NCBI RefSeq assembly: GCF_000003815.2
Contig: NC_049988.1
Span: forward strand, 2,690,340 to 2,754,339
Direction of reading: 5' to 3'
Length of the DNA: 64,000 nucleotides
Source: Branchiostoma floridae
Taxonomy: Eukaryota; Chordata; Leptocardii; Amphioxiformes; Branchiostomatidae
Positions 57,000 to 64,000 of this stretch are shown here, one piece after another. Both the position numbers and the translations under genes were made by a program. The notes beneath the pieces were generated by a model. The model was given only the letters and a program-made list of their open reading frames with translations, was not told the DNA's origin and did not search any database. Position 1 is the first letter of the stretch. The number at the start of each line of letters is the position of its first letter.

Positions 57000-57610
57000 A
57001 TTATTTAGATATCTCTTTTGGAGTGGGGGAGTCCCAACAAAGCTTTGCACTGAATACAGAACCCAAGCGTAAAACGCCGGTCACAGCAGTGCTGAATGCT
57101 GGAGATGCTAAGCTCCTTCACCCTGAGCCTGGAGGTGTCCACGTAGTGACGTCTGAGGCTGACCAGTCCCAAGGTTTCCTAGGATCTAGTACAGGGAGCA
57201 AAAACTTCCGGCGGCATCAACAAAGCCTTCAAAAGAGAACAACTAAGATTTCTCATAAAGGTCAAAGACTTTGTGCGTTGTCGTTGATGTACCATGTACT
57301 AAATACCCACCGGCCCGGGTCCCTATTACAGGACCCGCTGAGTATGCAGAGTGCCGCCGGTGTGATATAGGGGAGGGGGGCACGTCACACAACAAGCCAC
57401 TCGTCACAGGTTCAACCGGAGCCAGGTTGCCATGTACGATGTTTTTATCAAAAAATGGGTAGCCTCTCACACAAGACCGCTACTTCTACACGTCTAGAAG
57501 ATAGTGTACTGGATACCTACCGGCCCGGGTCCCTATCACAGGACCCGTTGAGTGTGCAGAGTGCCGCCGGTGTGGTTTGGGGGAGGGGGGCACCTCACCA
57601 ACAAACCGTC
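57000..57610 (+). pseudogene. Coding-like sequence with a duplicated Cys-rich segment
   Basis: An open frame at 57040-57180 gives TEPKRKTPVTAVLNAGDAKL then HPEPGGVHVVTSEADQS. Further on, TACCGGCCCGGGTCCCTAT-type sequence occurs twice (about 57299 and 57511, 212 bp apart). In one frame both copies read VPITGP followed by AECRRC and GEGGTS. CxxC spacing recalls LINE C-terminal zinc fingers, but this is weak. Frames are broken between copies. Confidence 0.3.
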
Positions 57611-57869
57611 GGTCACGATGAGCCAAAAACAGGAGAGGAGACTTCAAAAGGTCCGGGTTTTCAGTTCTTGTTGCGCTCCAGGGTCTTATGTAGCAGTGTA
57701 TATGAGAGACAGTCCGCCACTTTTGATTTCTATGTGTTATTTCAAACTAATTATACTGCCGCGAAGCGGAGGACCTCAGAAGCCGTTTATCTCCATGTGT
57801 GTCTGTTTGTAGCCTGCATAACTCGCAAAGTATGGATTCTGATGAATCTTGAATGTGGGTAGGGTCGTG

Positions 57870-59490
57870 AACATAAAAGTCAAGTTCTAAAATGGTTCCG
57901 CCTATCGGTTTTCTAGCGTACTACAGTGAACTTTCGGTTTTGATATCTAGTGTTCTGGTCATGCTTTGGTCAAGATTCATAAGTCTAAGATAGATCTGGT
58001 AACTTAAGAAAAAATATGTAGGTGTGTACAGGTGAACATAAGGTGGGAAAAGTTTAAACTATGAAAATCTTATCTTAGTATGAAAATCTTATCTTATAGC
58101 AAAGAAGGCTGTTGTAGCGTTACCTCAAAAATTAGATGTGACGTACCCTGCTGATTTGAATGATTTATGTTTAATAATTTTCGCTTTAGTTTGCTTCGTG
58201 ATGCCTCAAATATGAAATTTCCATCATTTACTACTATAGAATTATAGTATCCTGTCATTAATTATGCAGAAGAGGTATCTATTTGCATACTAGTAATTGA
58301 TATCCAAAGAATTTCGGTCTTTCTCAGTTACATATGTGAGCAGTTAGATGGAATGTAGGGATTTATAACATTTTGCCATTACTTATGCAAATTAGACATT
58401 ACAAAACCTAAAAAAGCATGACGATCCATCAAAACGTTCTTGATTTATTCTCTTCTAAACTTTGAAACAATTTCCAAAAATAAAGGTGCTAGGGGACCCA
58501 AACTTACAGCACTAACTCTCTGCCCAAAGAGATACCCACCTTTAAAAAATCAAGACCGTGAAATGTCAGGAAACAGGAAATATAAAAACAGTAGTTCCGC
58601 TGCAGTACCTTAGGGAGTTGATAGGGGATCCATTATCGAACTTGACCTTCGATTTCCCTGACTACCAAATACCATTAAAGATCCATCCAAGACTTAATCA
58701 AGTTATACTGTTCACAGACACACACACACATATTTGTATGGAGTATAGGGGGTTATGGATAGAGGGGTTGACACCTGACGGCTAAACACGCCCAAATATA
58801 ACATTTTGGCAAAGGTAAATATAGATTTTCAGAATTTACTCAGAATGAGGCAAGCTTAACTTTTTTTGCAGAGTTGATCAAATGTTTGCGAGGCTTCTCC
58901 CAAGATGGAATCATTGCATGGAAATGTGTGCGTGCAAGACTGTGTTGTGAGCATGGCTAGCTAATAAACATCTTTTTCATATAGAGACTCACAAATCCAT
59001 TAGACCCAGCGTCGCCAGGGTGTTTTTAACGCCATTCTTGTTATACTTAGAGTTAATCAGCTAATACATTATATTGATGAACAAAGCTAATTAGCGACTG
59101 TATGTTTGCACGGAGTCTGTTTTGCATATCTAAATGTTTTGCATGCTTTTTGTCTGAAAAAAGGATGCAGCAATTGCAGTTATTATACGTCTGTTATAAA
59201 CTTAACGTCCCATTTATTTTCCACATAAACTAATCAGTTTATGATTATCTAATTATTCTGATTAACTGTTTGTAGTACAGTGCATTACTAAATTACACAG
59301 CATATACCATGACGTGGTGTCTGAAAAGTCATAAAAACTTATTCATGTCTGTCATGAAATACAATGTTTGAACTCATGGTTGGTATAATAATATCTCTAA
59401 TTGTCACTTAGTTTAATAGTTACAATATTGTCCCAAATAGCCTAATCATACATAAAGCTGGTGTTTCTGTCACAGTAACACTTCTTGTAC
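57870..59490. other. No gene recognised
   Basis: AT-rich sequence with a short CA run (58722-58730). No supported exon. Confidence 0.35.
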
Positions 59491-59499
59491 GTGACTTTG

Positions 59500-60350
59500 C
59501 TATCCTCTCCTTGATGTCTGTTGATGCCACCTTTGTAGCCAGTTGACTATTGTGTTCTCTGACAGGCCAGACTTTGTGGAATTAGTTGAGTTCGAGCACC
59601 CGACCAATAATGAATTTAGCACTGTCAAATTGACACCCTCTATCAAGGCACAACCCCACCTGTCTGCACAACAGTCCTGGTGGTGTATCCTCAGGCTTCC
59701 TCCAGTAGAAAATAGAATAGAATACAATAATTAGTATTTCCTTTGTGTAATTTCATGTACTGCCACCCAGAGTAAAAGGAAGATCCTTTTTGTTTGTTGA
59801 TTAGAAAAAAAGCCACACCTGATTACATATATTCTTGTACAACCAACCTGAATGGACAATTCACAACATAGTGTAACGTTTGTACTAGTAGATTTGCCCT
59901 TGTATCTGTACTATCATATAACGTTACTATGGAAGAGAACTACTGTACACTTTTCACCGATAATTAGTAGAATCATATCATAATGTTTAATTAGTAGAAT
60001 TGTAAGATATACTCTGTATTCTTTCTTTTTTCGTTGCAGTTTAAAGTTGGCCATACAAAATTGACTGTACTTTTTGTCGTGTCAATAAAGCTTGATGATA
60101 CAATACTAGTACTGTCTCATCAGTCACTGCAAAGCGCAACAATATTCCATGCATGCGCTCCCACTTACCGCGGCATTCTGACGCTACGGTATCGCTTATC
60201 CAGACACTCTAAACGTGGGTAAATCAAACAAAAACTACACAATAACGACAAGTTACCCAAATTTGTTACTGCGTTTGTGTATTGTTGCCAATTTTAAGAT
60301 AAACAGTACAATTTTTCACTTACTTTTAACGGACTTCTTCCCGGCGACAT
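59500..60350 (-). CDS. Candidate three-exon gene (about 89 codons)
   Basis: Exon 1: ATG at 60350 to 60324 (MSPGRSPLK), donor GTAAGTG, phase 0. Exon 2: 60208-60169 between CACGTTTAG and GTAAGTGG, reading SVWISDTVASECR plus one base. Exon 3: 59699-59500 after TTCTACTGGAG, continuing in the matching phase as SLRIHHQDCCADRWGCALIE and ending SENTIVNWLQRWHQQTSRRG before TAG. All three joints agree in phase. The ending faintly recalls ISXO2/Merlin-type transposases (LSENTIV.W), so a transposase-derived gene is possible. Coordinates span introns. Confidence 0.35.
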
Positions 60351-60369
60351 ACTCCCAGCCGCTAAGTTG

Positions 60370-60570
60370 AAAAACCCTTCCTCATTGGCTGTACCCGAGC
60401 TGACCAATCAGGTCATCGCTTCCGCTAAGTGTCGGGCGCATATTGGTTCCCTTCTAAATTCAATTAGCCACAATCAATGCACAGCTGCAGGTAAACAGCT
60501 TACGTCACGCGCGGAAATGCCATATATGGTGCAACGGACGCACGTGCAAACGTGACCATATATGGTTACA
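60370..60570 (-). promoter_or_regulatory. Motif-rich candidate promoter with two CArG boxes
   Basis: Within 200 bp upstream of the candidate start at 60350: ATTGG/CCAAT motifs (about 60384, 60402 and 60444), TTACGTCACGCG (CRE-like, about 60499), two perfect SRF CArG boxes CCATATATGG (60520-60529 and 60556-60565) and GCACGTGC (E-box) between them. The 36-bp spacing of identical boxes and the density of motifs make regulation likely. Direction toward the minus strand is inferred from the exon model. Confidence 0.5.
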
Positions 60571-60579
60571 CGCGCGAAA

Positions 60580-61015
60580 CGCGAGCTCGGTGAAAATATG
60601 CGTAGATACCCCGCCAAATTGGCTTTTAAATGATTTTGAAGTGACGTTTGGCCAAAAATAATACCGGGGTCCTTTTAATAAGTATCTCACGCAGTATCAT
60701 ACCAACTTTCAAGTCATCTGGACGTAATACCTGGGCACGGGAGACATGAATATACAGCCGGGCCAGAAAATGACCTTAAAACATCCCTAAAATCATTGTA
60801 AAGGTATCTATAAAAAAAATGAGAAAAACGGGTCTGGGTATTGGCCCACTGTACCCTTGTGCCAAATTTCAGGCCATTTGGTCAAGGAACGACGGAGAGG
60901 AATCACTTTAAAGGTCGCGACAGGAGAAAGAAAGAAAGAAAGAAGAAACCGTATGAAAACAATATTTTCACTCGAAGCGTACCTACGGTACGCGGAGTGA
61001 AAATAATAACAACAT
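60580..61015. mobile_element. Interspersed repeat with AAAG run and terminal hairpin
   Basis: Contains CCAAATTTCAGGCCATTTGG, GGTCGCGACAGGAG, an (AAAG)n run (about 60926-60945), and near its end TTTTCACTCGAAGCGTACC, inverted as GGTACGCGGAGTGAAAA. Probable retroposon 3' end or foldback element. Confidence 0.4.
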
Positions 61016-61315
61016 AGCTGTAAAAGTATCGTTGCTAAGCCACTGGTTGTAATTGGCGCCTAAATGTCCTAAACTTCATCATGCAACGTGTTTCCTGAGG
61101 AAGTTTGTTCCACAGCTGCACGCCGTAGTACTGCAGACTGCCGCGAAATGACGGTGGCAACTGAAGCATGTGGGTGAGACATCAAAACGTAAGCCACGTA
61201 AATACCTACTGCTTGTGTGAAAGAATTCTCCGATATGGAATACATACGTGTTTTACTACATGACAATTAAACATAAAAGAACATACAACTCGTTAAAGAT
61301 TCCACAACACTTTAT

Positions 61316-61507
61316 CTAAAAGAGTATTTCAAAAGAGTGGTCCAAATCTTCAGTCCCTTGGTCGCACCTGGGGCAATGACTGTCGTATTGAGGTCGCATG
61401 AGTGGTGACGAAAGGCAGCTCGCTCCAGACCCTTGCAATATAGCCTCACCTATTGTGGCCCCTGGCTGCGAATATGGAGTATTCGGCCCACCCAATAACA
61501 ATAACAA
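61316..61507 (-). mobile_element. LINE C-terminal zinc-finger fragment
   Basis: The minus frame ends LMRPQYDSHCPRCDQGTEDL then DHSFEILF. CPxC-x5-ED-x-DH is the post-RT zinc-finger pattern of many jockey/CR1-type LINEs. No other domain attached. Confidence 0.5.
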
Positions 61508-61529
61508 GTATGACAGGGATAGACTACTA

Positions 61530-61860
61530 AAAACTTGTTACTTTATTTTGCTGTTCTATGTTGCATTCCACTATGTTAAACATAGCTGGTTGATTGCCTT
61601 GTTTATTTTCACTTATAGGATAGAGACCGTCTGCAAAAAGACCACAGTGGCCGGTGGAAGCTCGTGCCAGAAACACTAAACATGAGAGCACACATCAATG
61701 CACAGACAATGGACAAAAAAACATTCAAATATGTATATTTGAGCGGAAACAATACCTAGACGATAGGGGATAGGGACAAAGACTCAAAACTGTCCAAAAT
61801 CAGCTGTCAGTGAAAAAGAAATACTTGTTGTACATAGCAAAACACACTCCTAAGCAGGCT
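61530..61860 (+). pseudogene. Paralogous gene fragment 2 (partner of 37.6 kb)
   Basis: After TTTTCACTTATAG the frame reads RLQKDHSGRWKLVPETLNM then RAHINAQTMDKKTFKY and breaks. It shares upstream intron-like sequence with 37600-37690. Duplicated exon or repeat-borne sequence. Confidence 0.45.
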
Positions 61861-61885
61861 TCACTCCTCTGCCAGCTTTTGATAC

Positions 61886-61940
61886 TACTGTAAATGCAGA
61901 AATGTTCGCGGTCTTCGCGAACTTAAAACCACCGCGAATT
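61886..61940. mobile_element. MITE family G, truncated copy
   Basis: TACTGTAAATGCAGAAATGTT and the first internal CCACCGCGAA phrase, then loss of similarity. Confidence 0.55.
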
Positions 61941-62297
61941 GATCGTTTTCATGTGACGTCACAGTCACGTTCGAACGTTCGAACGGCCATGTTGGATGAT
62001 AAGCTGCTCGATCTCCACAACGGCTGTGTGTTGCACGTGGTGGGCCCGTACATGGAACGAAGTTAACCAGTGGTTATTATTTACAAACGGGCTGGTTGTT
62101 CGATGTGCTAACTGCGAGTTCCGGGTACCTCCAAGTGCTTAATGCCATCTCTGGTCTCCCGAACATCACCCTTCCCCGGACTATGAGTCATAGTATGACC
62201 TAACAAAATGCCCATAGAATATACAAAAGAATATCCCCTTACAAACTCATGCCTACGGGTACACGGGGGTGCAAGGTTCCGACGGTAAAAACCACAG

Positions 62298-62462
62298 CAT
62301 GTGGCCTTCACAAATATATCCGCTTGGCTTGCGTCCTTCGAAGCCCTTACACTAAGTTACAGAGACATTGCAGACCGGTTTGGCGAGAATTCTTTCGTCA
62401 TTGACAGAGTTGTGACTGGATTTTGCGTCCATGTGATCCAAAACCTTGCTGAACAGATACAG
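62298..62462 (+). CDS. Harbinger-transposase-like exon fragment
   Basis: Bordered by AACCACAG and GTATTC (phase 0 at the start). The frame has no ATG at its start but is open throughout: FEALTLSYRDIADRFGENSF, then VIDRVVTGFCVHVIQNLAEQ. The helix-turn-helix SYRxIADRFG followed by a V..V...C..I helix is characteristic of Harbinger/HARBI1 transposases before the DDE domain. The catalytic part is not present. Could be a transposon relic or an exon of a domesticated gene. Confidence 0.5.
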
Positions 62463-62519
62463 GTATTCTCACGCTTGATTTTGCTCCTAGTTTTCCTTTA
62501 AGCAGATGCATCAATTGGC

Positions 62520-63290
62520 TGAGTTTGTTTGCGAAACATTGTTGCGGTAACGTTGCGAATTTATCCTCCAATGTTCCCTTGCGGTCACCTTACGTGACCT
62601 CCACAAATAAAATGGCCGCGCCGGAAAAGTACATGTTTGTATCATCCTTAGTTTCAGCCCCTATTTAGATAAATGATGAATTTATCGTAAAATCGCAGTG
62701 TTACTACTGAATTACAAACTTATAAGATATACCACGATTATAAAATTCGTCTAATTTAAAGAGATTTGCAGCGATCGCGACTGTTGGCAAGTAGTTTGCG
62801 CTCATTAGACATTTTGTCTATTGCAATTTTTTTCATGAATTGACGAAATGTTGTGTAAAGAATAATGTTGAAGATTAGTTGTATGCACGGTATATTTTCA
62901 CAATAAACGCGTCAGTTTGAATTCACAACATGTACACATGTATATACGTTAAAGCTGTGCGTGTAACAATTGTTCTGTTAACACCTACTACATACATATT
63001 TAACGGATAACTATACTAGTAATCACACATCTTTCGATCTTTTGACGTAACATGCATTGGCATAATACCGGTCATAAGCCTTATACCGGTCGATTAAAAA
63101 TAGTGGAACTTAAAGAGATCTACACATGCAACAATAGTTATTTCTGAGGTATGCACACTTCAGACATCTAGGTGTCCAATACATAATTTACAAAGCATCT
63201 ATAACAATGCATTCGAAGACAACAAGGCCAAAAGTTTTCAGGTCATTTTCGGGGCAGGCGAGCTCGTCGTGGGACAAACACACTGTCACG
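62520..63290. other. No gene recognised
   Basis: AT-rich, no supported exon. Confidence 0.35.
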
Positions 63291-63349
63291 TTCATCGCCA
63301 GATTTGTAGATAATAATCACATGTGCTCACGGCACAAGACGAGCATGAT

Positions 63350-63477
63350 TCAACAGCAATCTTGAATTTCTTTTGGTGACCTACAACTCGTGTAAAAGTG
63401 TGAGGAACCGTTGCATTATCGCCCGGATCTACGGCTGAATGGGTCAAATTGAACGTACGCCGCCATTTTCCCGCCAT
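63350..63477 (-). CDS. Candidate first exon, weak
   Basis: ATG at 63477 in the strong context AAAATGGCGG opens MAGKWRRTFNLTHSAVDPGD then NATVPHTFTRVV. A clear donor is not seen. The nearby GCCATTTTCCCGCC holds YY1-like and E2F-like sites, typical of housekeeping promoters. The opposite strand could equally be the transcribed one. Confidence 0.2.
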
Positions 63478-64000
63478 TTTTAATGCTACGGCCAGCAGTA
63501 AAGTTTTACGTCATAGCGGTTGTGACGGACCAAAATTAAATGAAAATTCTTGTCAGTATACGCCCATTTTCTCATGACTTTTTGTATGCTCATGCATATT
63601 TTTGTTTTGTGCAACTACTAACAGGAAAGAAAGGAACAACAGAGGATGAATAAAGGTACATAGCGGAAGTTAATTGTGCCGTGTTTCGTTCGGCCGGTAT
63701 AGTGCACCCCCTTCCAACCACGCGCCCGTTCTCCGTGCAATTCCGCGGTGTGTTCCAATTACGATATTGTGTTTTTAGCAGGACCAGAGAGACAAAATAA
63801 TTTACACAGAAGAAGTGGCAAAGGTAAGCTGTAACAGCAACATGTAACTGGAGAAAATGATGCGTTGATCATTTGCCAAATTAGCATTGCTTGAGAAATT
63901 GCAGTAAACCGACCGGTATTATGCCAATGGATGTTAGTGCCTACAAAACTTAACACATGGTTATTTTTTCATAATTCTCTGACTTATATTTCAGAAAGAT

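Overview
This window is eukaryotic, intron-rich and repeat-dense. It looks like a lancelet (Branchiostoma) or a related invertebrate deuterostome. Reasons: one intronless LRRNT-LRR-LRRCT-transmembrane gene, candidate exons with GT/AG borders in large introns, several short-TIR DNA transposon families, worn non-LTR retrotransposon tails, and minisatellites every few kilobases. There are no bacterial operons. The species is an inference. No CRISPR array or rRNA gene was seen; tRNA-like sequences occur but appear to be pseudogenes or repeat heads.

Layout. 0.5-1.15 kb: tandem repeat. 1.8-6.5 kb: a 53-bp satellite with a higher-order repeat of about 1.4-1.5 kb, running into a 100-N assembly gap (6523-6622). 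6.8-8.4 kb: tandem units of about 340 bp headed by tRNA-Glu-like sequences. 8.7-9.9 kb: degenerate coding sequence. 11.1 kb: one exon-sized relic of translation initiation factor eIF3 subunit h with a 1-nt frameshift. 11.5-17.9 kb: retrotransposon tails, MITEs and nested foldback elements.

18.0-31.5 kb (minus strand): a probable multi-exon host gene of unknown family. It has a likely first coding exon at 31.5 kb, a duplicated exon pair at 26.2 and 22.5 kb, a basic NLS-like exon at 22.0 kb and a Pro/Ala/Ser repeat exon at 18.1-18.5 kb. Its introns are full of transposons, several with visible target-site duplications and paralogous empty sites. 33-43 kb: more transposons (a mariner deletion derivative, MITEs, a reverse transcriptase whose 5' side became a minisatellite) and a CA-rich microsatellite.

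44.07-45.73 kb (minus strand): the clearest intact gene, a single-exon LRR receptor-like membrane protein with a duplicated cytoplasmic module. 46-49 kb: retrotransposon tails and a miRNA-precursor-like hairpin. 51-57 kb: scattered candidate exons, duplicated blocks and tRNA-derived sequence. 59.5-60.6 kb: a candidate three-exon minus-strand gene with a motif-rich upstream region (two perfect CArG boxes, CRE-like, E-box, CCAAT motifs). 61-64 kb: retrotransposon and Harbinger-transposase fragments and a promoter-like region.

Confidence is high for the LRR gene, the satellites, the gap, and the mariner and nested elements. It is moderate for the eIF3h relic, the retrotransposon tails and the 18-31 kb gene, and low for isolated candidate exons. 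All exon models rest on splice-site and phase reading by eye, without transcript data.
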